The position numbers and the translations under genes were made by a program. Below are positions 23,411-31,605 of a stretch of 64,000 nt of DNA, piece by piece. This DNA comes from Hymenobacter guriensis (GTDB lineage Bacteria; Bacteroidota; Bacteroidia; Cytophagales; Hymenobacteraceae): positions 124,001-188,000 of the forward strand of contig NZ_JADWYK010000007.1 in the NCBI RefSeq assembly GCF_015773195.1, written 5' to 3'. How positions within the stretch are numbered: the first letter of the stretch is position 1; each line of letters opens with the position of its first letter. The notes below the pieces were generated by a model. That model worked only from the letters and a program-made list of their open reading frames with translations, was not told the origin of the DNA and made no database searches.

Positions 23411-23481
23411 TTAGTGCTTAGTTGTTAGTGCGTAGTGCTTAGGTTGCTCTGCTTTCAGATGATATAACAGCCTAAGCACTA
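23411..23481. repeat. Heptamer-word palindrome at the end of the iron-sulfur operon
   Basis: Five successive 7-nt words fill 23411-23445: TTAGTGC, TTAGTTG, TTAGTGC, GTAGTGC and TTAGGTT. The last part (TAGTGCTTAGG, 23433-23443) pairs perfectly with 23471-23481. That right arm directly abuts the TAA stop of the next gene (23482-23484). The right arm is much shorter than the left. Confidence 0.85.
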
Positions 23482-24378
23482 TTACGCGTTCAGGCCTTCG
23501 GCGGAGGCAATCAGCTCGGCCAGGTCAAACACCTGCACGTCCGATTCCCGCTCTTTGTTTTTCACGCCGTCGGCCATCATAGTCATGCAGAACGGGCAGG
23601 CTACGGCAATAACGCTGCCGCCGCGGTTGGAGCCGGCGGGCAGCACCGGGGCGGTGCTTTCCACACCCTGCAGGTTCAGCAGCACGTCGGCGTCACCGTC
23701 CAGGGTGGCCAGGGCCTCCTCGGCGCGCTCCACGTTGATGTCTTTTTTGCCGGGCTCGGGCTCTTTCCACATCTGGGCGCCGCCGGCACCGCAGCAGAGG
23801 CCGTTGGTTTTGCAGCGCTTCATTTCCAGCAGGTCGGCGTCCAGCACTTCCAGCACGGCGCGGGGCGCCTCGTAGATGTTGTTGGCGCGGCCCAGGTAGC
23901 AGGAGTCGTGGAAGGTAATGCGGCGGCCCTTGAATGACTCCCCGCCCTCGGCCTTCACCTTGCCTTCGTTGATGAGCTGCTGCAGGAAGGTGCTGTGGTG
24001 AATCACCTCGTACTCACCGCCCAGCGCCGGGTACTCGTTCTTGATGGTGTTGAAGCAGTGCGGGCAGGCCGTTACCACCTTCTTGATGCCGTAGCCATTG
24101 AGGGTGGTAATGTTCTGCATGGCCTGCATCTGAAACAGGAATTCGTTGCCAGCCCGCTTGGCCGGGTCGCCGGTGCAGCTTTCTTCCATGCCCAGCACCG
24201 CGTAGTTTACGCCCACGTGCTCCAGAATGCGCACGAAAGCCCGCGTCACGCGCTTGTACCGGTCGTCGAAGGCGCCGGCGCAGCCTACCCAGAACAGAAT
24301 TTCCGGCGTTTCGCCCCGCGCGGCCAGATCAGCCATCATCGGAACACTTACTTGGCGCTTGGCAGTTAACTCAGCCAT
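23482..24378 (-). CDS. Cysteine-rich (CCG-domain) iron-sulfur oxidoreductase subunit
   Basis: A 298-residue protein with two CCG domains of the HdrB/GlpC/LutA type. The first has CTGDPAKRAG then ACPHCFNT, with the CX(n)CP pattern near residues 85-130. The second has HDSCYLGR then GLCCGAGGAQMW near 190-225, and a final ACPFCMTMM. Such domains bind an unusual 4Fe-4S cluster or serve disulfide chemistry. It lies downstream of the membrane 4Fe-4S protein, so the two probably form one electron-transfer complex. The ATG at 24378 is preferred; upstream codons are word repeat. Confidence 0.88.
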   Translation of the reverse strand: MAELTAKRQVSVPMMADLAARGETPEILFWVGCAGAFDDRYKRVTRAFVRILEHVGVNYAVLGMEESCTGDPAKRAGNEFLFQMQAMQNITTLNGYGIKKVVTACPHCFNTIKNEYPALGGEYEVIHHSTFLQQLINEGKVKAEGGESFKGRRITFHDSCYLGRANNIYEAPRAVLEVLDADLLEMKRCKTNGLCCGAGGAQMWKEPEPGKKDINVERAEEALATLDGDADVLLNLQGVESTAPVLPAGSNRGGSVIAVACPFCMTMMADGVKNKERESDVQVFDLAELIASAEGLNA

Positions 24379-24382
24379 TATC

Positions 24383-24492
24383 GTAGTGAGTATTGAGTAT
24401 TGAGACAAGGGAAAGAGGAGCAGCAATGGTTTGAGTGAAGCACAGACACCAAAATATGAGTGTCTCAGTACTCATTACCCAATACTTACTAC
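24383..24492. repeat. Heptamer-word palindrome whose arms differ by one word
   Basis: The left arm (24383-24407) and right arm (24461-24492) are inverted copies built on the word GAGTATT. The right arm carries exactly one extra 7-nt word in the middle. The right arm overlaps the TAG stop of the membrane iron-sulfur gene (24489-24491). Confidence 0.88.
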
Positions 24493-25862
24493 TTTTCCGC
24501 TACAAACAGGTCGTCGGCCCAGTTGAAGCGGTCGGAGGGCGAGAAGGCCCAGGGCGCGCCGTTGTTCTCGATGTTGGAGAACATGACGTTGAGCGAGTTG
24601 GGCGCGGCCGACTCTTCCAGCACCAGGAAGCGGCGCATTTCCACAATGCTTTCCAGGGGATTAATGTTTACCGGGCAGGCTTCCACGCAGGCGTTGCAGG
24701 TGGTGCAGGCCCAGAGCTCCTCGGGCGTCACGTAGCCACGCAGCAGCGTGTGGTTTTCGCGGTCCAGCTGCTCCTGCGGGTCGTGCTTGGCTTCCTTGCC
24801 GTAGAGGTTGGGGTTGAAGATCAGCGGGGCGTTGTACTTCTCCTCCACCCGGTCGCGCGTGTCCATGATGATTTTGCGCGGGGAAAGCAGCTTGCCGGTG
24901 ATATTGGCCGGGCACACCGAGGTACAGCGGCCGCATTCGGTGCAGGAGTAAGCATTCAGCAGGTTGGTCCAGGCCAGGTCATTCACGTCCTTGGCCCCGA
25001 AAGGCGTGGGCGCGGCGGCTGAGCCATCGGGCTCCGTGGCGGGGGCGGGCACCTGGTAAGAAGGGTCCATCATGGCCTTCACCTCGTGAGTGATGCTGTC
25101 CACGTTCGAGAACTGCCCCTGCGGCACCAGCCGGGAGAAGTACACGTTCGGGAAAGCCATAATGATGTGAAAGTGCTTGGACGAAGGCAGGTAGTTCAGA
25201 AACAGCAGAATGCCTACAATGTGCGCCCACCAGCCCACGCGCTCCAGCACATGCAGAGCCGTTGGGCTATCCGGCAGCAGGCCTGTCAGGAACTGGCTGA
25301 CGGGAAAAGCGCCGGGCAGGCTGGCGCCGTGCAGCTTCAGGTCGGCGGCGTTCATGGTGAACAGGGCCATCATCAGTACCACCTCGATGTAGAGAATGAC
25401 GTTGGCATCGAGCCGGGGCCAGGCGCGCATTTCCGGGCCGGTAAAGCGCCGCACGCCTTTTACATTGCGCCGCCACCACAAAGCCGCCACGGCCAGCACC
25501 ACCAGCGCCCCCAGCACTTCGTTGGTGCCCGTGAGCAGCGAGTACAGCGGGCCCAGGAAGCTCAGCACCCGGTGCGTGCCGAAAATACCGTCAATCAATA
25601 TCTCAATAACCTCGATGTTGATGACGATAAAGCCGATGTACACGATGAGGTGCAGAATGGCCGGCGTGAGGCGCTTGAACATTTTCTGCTGCCCGAAGGC
25701 TACCAGCAGGGTTTTCCACAGCCGCTCATTCACGTGGCCACTCATGTCCCGGTCGCGCCCGACGAGGATATTGGCCCGAATCTTCCGCACTTGCCAGGCA
25801 AATAGGCCGAAGCCTGCCACCGCCACCAGCAGGAAGAGGATGTTTTGAATAGAAAAGTGCAC
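24489..25862 (-). CDS. Membrane-bound 4Fe-4S oxidoreductase subunit
   Basis: A 457-residue protein with about five or six transmembrane helices in the first 210 residues, similar to the heme-b-type NarI/HdrE membrane module. It then has two ferredoxin motifs: CTECGRCTSVCP (about 300) and CTTCNACVEACP (about 380). It probably passes electrons between the quinone pool and the downstream CCG protein. The partner donor is unknown. The GTG at 25862 (V-H-F-S-I-Q-N) is preferred to the far upstream ATG, whose codons run through the leader. Confidence 0.85.
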   Translation of the reverse strand: MHFSIQNILFLLVAVAGFGLFAWQVRKIRANILVGRDRDMSGHVNERLWKTLLVAFGQQKMFKRLTPAILHLIVYIGFIVINIEVIEILIDGIFGTHRVLSFLGPLYSLLTGTNEVLGALVVLAVAALWWRRNVKGVRRFTGPEMRAWPRLDANVILYIEVVLMMALFTMNAADLKLHGASLPGAFPVSQFLTGLLPDSPTALHVLERVGWWAHIVGILLFLNYLPSSKHFHIIMAFPNVYFSRLVPQGQFSNVDSITHEVKAMMDPSYQVPAPATEPDGSAAAPTPFGAKDVNDLAWTNLLNAYSCTECGRCTSVCPANITGKLLSPRKIIMDTRDRVEEKYNAPLIFNPNLYGKEAKHDPQEQLDRENHTLLRGYVTPEELWACTTCNACVEACPVNINPLESIVEMRRFLVLEESAAPNSLNVMFSNIENNGAPWAFSPSDRFNWADDLFVAEK

Positions 25863-25960
25863 GGAGAAATGGGTAGGTTTGGGGTTTAGGCCGAAATATA
25901 CTCGGTATGCATAACAAATCCCGTCTTTTTCCGGCCGGAAAGATTTTTTTACCCTACGGC

Positions 25961-25990
25961 TTGCAGGTTGAAATTGGTTTACTACTTTTG
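25961..25990 (+). promoter_or_regulatory. Promoter of tRNA-Phe
   Basis: TTG at 25961-25963, a 19-nt spacer, and TACTTTTG at 25983-25990 (exact TAnnTTTG). The tRNA starts 39 nt downstream. Confidence 0.85.
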
Positions 25991-26028
25991 TGCTCCCCAA
26001 CGGCCATACGGGCCTTTTGCGGGAAGAT

Positions 26029-26101
<73 letters not shown>

Positions 26102-26104
26102 CGG

Positions 26105-26143
26105 AAAGCCCTCTTTGCAGCCTGCAAAGAGGGCTTTTTTATT
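26105..26143 (+). terminator. Terminator after tRNA-Phe
   Basis: A 15-bp stem AAAGCCCTCTTTGCA with TGCAAAGAGGGCTTT, a 3-nt loop and a run of T. Confidence 0.94.
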
Positions 26144-26365
26144 TCTTCCGGATAAACCCGGCTATTCTGACTCTGCGGCTTTTTTCGTAGATCTGCCCGC
26201 CCAAAACAGGTGAGCCTGCCGGATACCAACGCAAATTCTTTTTCCGGCCGGGTACTATTCCTGTCGGGTTTCGGTTGAAGAGTTATATGTTGCCGCTTGG
26301 CAACGACATCTTCGCAATTTTGTGGATGAGTGGCCTGCGCTGCTGTACTGCACCTTACTCTCCAC

Positions 26366-27478
26366 ATGGCTCAGCAAGTTCGATTCACCAACACCACCCA
26401 ATCTGCTTTTTTCGCCACGGTACGCCAGCGGGTAGAAGCCCATTTTCAGGCCAATGGCCTTTCCAAGCACGCCAACGGCGCTATGTGGGCCAAAACGGCG
26501 TTCTACCTGACCAGCTTCGTGGTTTTTTATGCGCTGCTGATTTCCGGGCAATTCGGGCTGGGCGGCATGGCGCTGCTGGCGGGGCTGCTGGGCGCGTTCA
26601 GCGCCTTTATCGGCTTCAATGTGTGCCACGACGCCATTCACGGCTCCTTCTCGGCCGACAAGCGGGTAAATAAAGTTTTCAGCCTGCTGTTCAACCTCAT
26701 CGGGGCCAATCCTTACATGTGGAGCATCACGCACAATGTGGTGCACCACACCTACACTAACATTCCGGGCCACGACGAGGACATTGAAGTAGCACCGGGT
26801 TTGGTGCGGCTGTCGGAGGACGAGCCGGTGAACCGGGTGCAGCGCTACCAGCACCTCTACGCGTTTTTCCTGTACGGGCTGGCCTCGCTGTCGTGGGTTT
26901 TGCGCAAGGATTATCTGAAATTCTTCAAGGACAAGATCGGCCAGCACGACAACCGAAAGCATCCGCGCCAGGAGTATTTCAACCTGTTTTTCTACAAAGC
27001 CCTCTACTACGTGCTGTTTATTGTGCTGCCGCTGGTGGTGCTCGATATTACGTGGTGGCAGTTTGTGCTGGGCTTTCTGCTGATGCACTTCGTGGAAGGC
27101 CTGGTGCTGGGCCTGGTATTTCAGCTGGCGCACGTGGTAGAAGGCACTGAGTTTCCGGTGCCCGACGAAACCGGCGATATGCGCGAAGCCTGGGCCGCTC
27201 ACCAGATGCGCACCACAGCCAACTTCTCCACAACCAGTCCGCTGGCGCATTTTCTCTGCGGTGGCCTCAACCAGCAGATCGAGCACCATCTGTTCCCGAA
27301 AATCTGCCATATCCACTACCCGGCCATTTCGGGCATCGTGAAGCAGACGGCCCACGAGTTTGGCTTGCCTTACCTGGAAAACCGGACCTTTTTCATGGCA
27401 CTTCGCTCCCACTACCGCGTGCTGCGCAAGCTGGGCAAGGAAGCCTATGCGCTGGAAAAAGTGCGGGCCTACGCCTAA
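26366..27478 (+). CDS. Acyl-lipid fatty-acid desaturase
   Basis: A 370-residue membrane di-iron desaturase. Three histidine boxes are visible: HDAIH (about 88), HNVVHH (about 124) and QIEHH (about 297). Four long hydrophobic stretches surround them. The Q in the third box is typical of front-end desaturases (delta-5/6-like), but no fused cytochrome b5 domain is present. It probably introduces a double bond into membrane lipid acyl chains. The ATG at 26366 (MAQQVRFTNTTQ) is preferred over a longer frame. A weak promoter (CAATTTTG, 26315-26322) precedes it. Confidence 0.9.
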   Translation: MAQQVRFTNTTQSAFFATVRQRVEAHFQANGLSKHANGAMWAKTAFYLTSFVVFYALLISGQFGLGGMALLAGLLGAFSAFIGFNVCHDAIHGSFSADKRVNKVFSLLFNLIGANPYMWSITHNVVHHTYTNIPGHDEDIEVAPGLVRLSEDEPVNRVQRYQHLYAFFLYGLASLSWVLRKDYLKFFKDKIGQHDNRKHPRQEYFNLFFYKALYYVLFIVLPLVVLDITWWQFVLGFLLMHFVEGLVLGLVFQLAHVVEGTEFPVPDETGDMREAWAAHQMRTTANFSTTSPLAHFLCGGLNQQIEHHLFPKICHIHYPAISGIVKQTAHEFGLPYLENRTFFMALRSHYRVLRKLGKEAYALEKVRAYA

Positions 27479-27595
27479 GCTGACTTCAGAAATCGGTATC
27501 TGGTTCTGATATCATATATCATAAGGCAGAAGTAAGCTCGACGTTAACTATGCCTCCCGGCGGGCGTAAGCACAGGAAACCTATTCCTGTCTGCT

Positions 27596-29152
27596 ATGGC
27601 TGCTCGCCTCACTCCTGCCCGCTCGTCCGGCACCACGCAATCCGTCTGGTTCCCGACTGCCGACCCGCTGCCAACCTTTAAGCCGCTTCGCCAGAGTACC
27701 ACGGCCGATGTAGTGGTAGTGGGAGCAGGCATAGCAGGCCTGACTACTGCCTACCTGCTGGGCAAGGCCGGCAAAAAGGTGGTGGTGCTGGAAGACGGGG
27801 AAATAGCCAGCGGCGAATCCGGTCGTACCACGGCCCACCTTTCCAATGCCCTCGATGACCGATACTCCACGCTGGAGCAGCTGTTTGGGGAGGAAGGCGC
27901 CCGGCTGGCAGCCGAAAGCCATACGGCGGCCATTGCCGAAATCGAGAAAATCGTCCTGACCGAGAAAATAGCCTGTGGCTTCACCCGCCTCAATGGCTAC
28001 CTGTTTTTGCCGGCCGATGGTACAGAGCAGGAACTGGACGAAGAGCTGGAAGCCGCGCATCGGGCCGGCCTGAAATCGGTGAAAAAGCTGCGCGACTCGG
28101 GCACTCCCGGCTTCCATACCGGCCCCTGCCTACGCTTTCCCGAGCAAGGCCAGTTCCATATTCTGCAATACCTCCACGGTCTCGTAGCTGCCATTACGGC
28201 CCAGGGCGGGCAGATTTTCACCCACACGCACGTGGAAGCGGTGGAAGGCGGCAGCACTGCCCGCGTGACGACAACAGCCGGCCAAGAAGTAACTGCCGGG
28301 GCTATTGTCGTTGCCACCAATACGCCCTTCAACGACCGGGTGGTGATGCACACCAAGCAGGCTCCCTACCGCACATATGCCTTGGCGGCTCGCGTACCCA
28401 AAGGCTCTGTTACACAGGCTTTGTACTGGGATACGGCCGACCCCTACCATTATATCCGCCTGCAGGAAGACCCCAACCAGGGAGACGACCTGCTAATTGT
28501 GGGCGGTGAGGACCACAAAACCGGCCAGGAAGCCAACCCCGCCGAGCGGTTGCAATGCCTAGAAGACTGGACGCGGGAGCATTTTCCGCAAATCACGAGC
28601 ATCGATTTTCGCTGGTCGGGGCAGGTGATGGAACCCACGGATGGCCTAGCCTACGCCGGCCGTAATCCGTTGGATAAAGACAATGTGTACATCATCACCG
28701 GCGACTCGGGTCATGGCATGACACACGCCACCCTGGGCGCTATGCTCATTCGGGACCTGATTCTAGACCAGCCTAACCCCTGGGAAAAGCTCTATGACCC
28801 AGGCCGCATCACGTTGAAGCCCGAGTCTATCAAGGAATTTGTGCGGGAGAACGTGAACGTGGCGGCGGAATACACGGAACTACTCACCGGTGGTGACGTG
28901 GCAAATGACGAGGAAATTGCGGCAGGCTCGGGTGCCGTACTCCGGCGCGGCCTTACCAAAGTGGCCGTGTACAAAGACAAGGCCGGCCAGACCCACGAAT
29001 GCTCGGCAATTTGTCCGCATTTGGGGTGCGTGGTTCATTGGAACGGGCTGGAAAGCAGTTGGGACTGCCCCTGCCACGGCTCCCGCTTCGACGCCTACGG
29101 CAAGCTCCTGATGGGCCCCGCCAATTCAGATTTGGGTGCTATAGAGAAGTAA
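27596..29152 (+). CDS. FAD-dependent oxidoreductase fused to a Rieske domain
   Basis: A 518-residue fusion. The N-terminal part is a DAO-type flavoprotein with VVVVGAGIAGLTTAYLLGKAG (about 38-58) and a substrate domain; GDSGHGMTHATLGAML closes the FAD fold near 368. The last ~95 residues form a Rieske 2Fe-2S domain with CPHLGC and CPCHG (cluster ligands Cys-His and Cys-His). The flavin half probably oxidises an amine-like substrate and passes electrons to the Rieske cluster. The substrate is not known. There is no membrane segment or signal peptide. Confidence 0.9.
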   Translation: MAARLTPARSSGTTQSVWFPTADPLPTFKPLRQSTTADVVVVGAGIAGLTTAYLLGKAGKKVVVLEDGEIASGESGRTTAHLSNALDDRYSTLEQLFGEEGARLAAESHTAAIAEIEKIVLTEKIACGFTRLNGYLFLPADGTEQELDEELEAAHRAGLKSVKKLRDSGTPGFHTGPCLRFPEQGQFHILQYLHGLVAAITAQGGQIFTHTHVEAVEGGSTARVTTTAGQEVTAGAIVVATNTPFNDRVVMHTKQAPYRTYALAARVPKGSVTQALYWDTADPYHYIRLQEDPNQGDDLLIVGGEDHKTGQEANPAERLQCLEDWTREHFPQITSIDFRWSGQVMEPTDGLAYAGRNPLDKDNVYIITGDSGHGMTHATLGAMLIRDLILDQPNPWEKLYDPGRITLKPESIKEFVRENVNVAAEYTELLTGGDVANDEEIAAGSGAVLRRGLTKVAVYKDKAGQTHECSAICPHLGCVVHWNGLESSWDCPCHGSRFDAYGKLLMGPANSDLGAIEK

Positions 29153-29160
29153 TGCCCTGG

Positions 29161-30309
29161 CTACAGGCAAGGCGTTTTCAGCCGGGCCTCTTCTGCATAC
29201 AGGTAACCCAGGCGGGCGGCGCGCCCGAAGAACTCGCAGGCGGCGGCGCGGTTCTGCTGAGCCTCCGCCAACCGGCCCAACAGAAAGTAAATCTGTCCGT
29301 TCCGCGGCTGGTTTAGCAGCACCTGCTGGTAGTCGGCGCGAGCAGCCTGAAACTCACCCAACTTAAACCAAGCCAGCCCGCGGTACGTGAGGAAGCGGCC
29401 CGACGGGCTTTTGCCTTGAGCTGCACGCTGGCGCAGGCCGGTAGTTAGATCCAGGATGGCCGGCTGAAACTGCCGCTGCTCAAACAAGCGCAACTCGCCC
29501 CGGTCAAGCCAGGCTCCGGTTTGCGTGGAGTCGGCGGCCAGCGCCTGGTTGAAGCTCCGTAGCGCCTTGCCGGATTGCCCAACGGCCGCGTAGCATTGGC
29601 CCATGCGCCACCACAGCCGGGCGCGGCGCGGCGTGGCCATTTCCTCCTGCTGTATCGCCACCGTGTAGTCTTCCAGCGCGGCCTGGTAGTCGTGGTAAGC
29701 CAGCTGCTCGATTTCGCCCCGGCGGTGATGGGCTTCGGGATAGTTGGGCTTGAAGTGAATAGCAGCTGACAGGTAGCTGTGTGCCGTGCTCCATTGCTGC
29801 TCCGTGTAGGCTTTCAGGCCGTCTTCGTAGTTGCTACGGGCGGTTACGTGGTCCATCGTCAGCTTCACGGAAAGCATGAAAGCTATCAGCAGCGCTACAA
29901 AGAGGAAGGTAAGCAGGTAGTCGCGGCGGGTGAAACGCGTTTTCTGGCGCGGAATGGGCCGGTAGTGTCGTTCTGCCGAAGAAGCCGGCCGGCGGGTGCG
30001 CACGGGGCCGGCGGCCGGCGGCGGTGCCCCGTAGATGTGCTGATGCTGGTGCCGGAACTGCTGCTGACGGCGGGCTTGCTCGATCTGCTGAGCTTCGCGC
30101 CACAGCTGCTGGTCGTAGGCCGCGCGGCGGGCGGGGTCGGCCAGAATTCCGTGGGCAATGCTGATTTGCTTGAACAACTCCTCGTAGCGGGTATCTCCCT
30201 GGTGCCGGTCGGGATGGTAGCGCAAAGCCAGCTGCTTATACGCTTGCTTGATTTCCAGCCGGGTGGCTGTGGGCGACACGCCAAGTACGTGGTAATGATT
30301 CTGGCTCAA
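29161..30309 (-). CDS. DnaJ domain - transmembrane - TPR protein
   Basis: A 382-residue protein with an N-terminal J domain (residues 2-68) carrying the Hsp70-stimulating HPD motif in RYHPDRHQG. A Gln/Arg-rich linker (about 70-130) is followed by one transmembrane helix (YLLTFLFVALLIAFMLSVKL, about 131-150) and at least five TPR units (about 155-370). It probably recruits DnaK to a membrane-bound client or complex. The C-terminal side most likely faces outward if the J domain is cytoplasmic. It converges tightly (8 nt) with the Rieske oxidoreductase gene. Confidence 0.88.
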   Translation of the reverse strand: MSQNHYHVLGVSPTATRLEIKQAYKQLALRYHPDRHQGDTRYEELFKQISIAHGILADPARRAAYDQQLWREAQQIEQARRQQQFRHQHQHIYGAPPPAAGPVRTRRPASSAERHYRPIPRQKTRFTRRDYLLTFLFVALLIAFMLSVKLTMDHVTARSNYEDGLKAYTEQQWSTAHSYLSAAIHFKPNYPEAHHRRGEIEQLAYHDYQAALEDYTVAIQQEEMATPRRARLWWRMGQCYAAVGQSGKALRSFNQALAADSTQTGAWLDRGELRLFEQRQFQPAILDLTTGLRQRAAQGKSPSGRFLTYRGLAWFKLGEFQAARADYQQVLLNQPRNGQIYFLLGRLAEAQQNRAAACEFFGRAARLGYLYAEEARLKTPCL

Positions 30310-30465
30310 GGGGCAGGACTCGGGGCAACAAGTACGCCATTTTTCCGGGCGAACCTAGACGTTGAACAGGGTTTTCCGTATGAAGTTCCATTCCAGTTCG
30401 ACCGTCTTGTTTATGGTTGAGCTGGTTTTCTGTCATCTGATGTTCTACTAATTCCTCGCTGCCGC

Positions 30466-30843
30466 ATGGCTTACGACGACGACGCATCCAAAACGCCCCG
30501 CAACGACAGCCTGATGGGAAACCTGATGGGCTACCTCGACACCCGCATCGACCTGGTACGGCTCGAGGTTCAGGAAAAAGTAAAAGTAGCCTTCGTAGGC
30601 ACAGCCCACGGCCTCACCATGGCCATTATCGGGCTCATGTTTCTCGTGTTTCTAAGTGTTTTCGCCGGCCTGGCGCTCAATGAAGCTCTCGACAGCTCGT
30701 ACTGGGGTTTTGGTATTGTAGCGGGCTTTTACCTGCTGCTGCTCATTATCTTCATCGTAGGAGTGGATAAGAAGCTGTTTCAGAGCCTAGCCGATAAAAC
30801 CCTCAGCAATACCATCTACAAATCCGACAAACGTCAAGCGTAA
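30466..30843 (+). CDS. Phage-holin-like (Phage_holin_3_6) membrane protein
   Basis: A 125-residue protein with an amphipathic N-terminal helix (MGYLDTRIDLVRLEVQEKV) and two transmembrane helices (about 50-75 and 82-105). This is the pattern of the holin-X/YqjD-like superfamily found chromosomally in many bacteria. There is no prophage context; it opens a three-gene operon with a second membrane protein and the prenyltransferase gene. The function is unknown and envelope stress is the usual guess. Confidence 0.75.
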   Translation: MAYDDDASKTPRNDSLMGNLMGYLDTRIDLVRLEVQEKVKVAFVGTAHGLTMAIIGLMFLVFLSVFAGLALNEALDSSYWGFGIVAGFYLLLLIIFIVGVDKKLFQSLADKTLSNTIYKSDKRQA

Positions 30844-30852
30844 GCTGCTGCT

Positions 30853-31605
30853 ATGGCTGATCTGCACAATCCCCTGTTCGAGGACGAAAAAGAGTTTCTG
30901 GAGCGCCAGAAGCTGGAATACGAGCGTGCCCTGCTGGGCGACGTGGAAAATATCAAGGAGCAAAGCCAGCGCGTGGGCAAGTTTGCTCTTATTGGTGCAG
31001 GCCTGGCCGGCAGCATCTGGCTGATTGCCAAGGCACTGCGCTCCAAGCCCAAATACTCGCCCGATGAGGACGAGGAAGAAGACGAATACGCCCGGCACCT
31101 GCACCGCGCCAGCCACTCTTCCCGCCCCGCCCCGGCCCGCCGTTCGGCTGTTGATGAAGCGGTGGCCGATGACCTGGGCTTTGGGGTAGGCCATCATCAA
31201 AACGACCGGGGCGCGCAGGCCGGCTACCACGCTGCCACCCATGACCGCGCCCACCTGGCTCCCGACGTGTACCACACCGATGCCGACCCGTTTCAGCCGG
31301 TAAACTTTGCCTCGTCTAGCACGCCGGCCACGCGGCGGCCCCCCGTAGCCGCGCCGGGCTCGGATGCCGCTTCTTCTATTGTGGCCGAGGCCTTCCACTC
31401 GTTTCTGCAGTCGGATACGGGTAAGATGCTGATTGCACAGATTTCGGCCGTGCTGATGGCTTACGTGGCGAAAAAAATCGGGGAATATCTACCATCGGAC
31501 AAAAATCCCGACCTTGCAACGTCGCCCGCCAATGAGGCCACGACGCAGGATATCGACTTTACGTATCACCACGACGACGCGAATGCGCCACAACAGCCTG
31601 TATGA
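30853..31605 (+). CDS. Uncharacterised membrane-associated protein
   Basis: A 250-residue protein I cannot assign. Residues 1-40 are a charged helix, a short hydrophobic segment follows (FALIGAGLAGSIWLIAKAL, about 43-61), then an acidic stretch (about 69-79), a His/Ala/Pro-rich disordered middle, and a C-terminal amphipathic helix with an AQISAVLMAYVAKKIGEYL segment near 197-215. It starts 9 nt after the holin-like gene and overlaps the next gene by 23 nt, which suggests coupled translation. Confidence 0.7.
   Translation: MADLHNPLFEDEKEFLERQKLEYERALLGDVENIKEQSQRVGKFALIGAGLAGSIWLIAKALRSKPKYSPDEDEEEDEYARHLHRASHSSRPAPARRSAVDEAVADDLGFGVGHHQNDRGAQAGYHAATHDRAHLAPDVYHTDADPFQPVNFASSSTPATRRPPVAAPGSDAASSIVAEAFHSFLQSDTGKMLIAQISAVLMAYVAKKIGEYLPSDKNPDLATSPANEATTQDIDFTYHHDDANAPQQPV

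Noticed and set aside
23411..23445. Regular 7-nt repeats taken as a possible CRISPR array
   Set aside because: The units are far too short and there are no spacers; they form one arm of a palindrome.
26255..27412. 385-codon minus-strand frame opposite the desaturase gene
   Set aside because: The His-rich product is a mirror of the desaturase codons and has no domain.
30466..30843. Prophage holin
   Set aside because: No phage genes, integrase or attachment site nearby; the gene is part of a housekeeping-like operon with pcrB.
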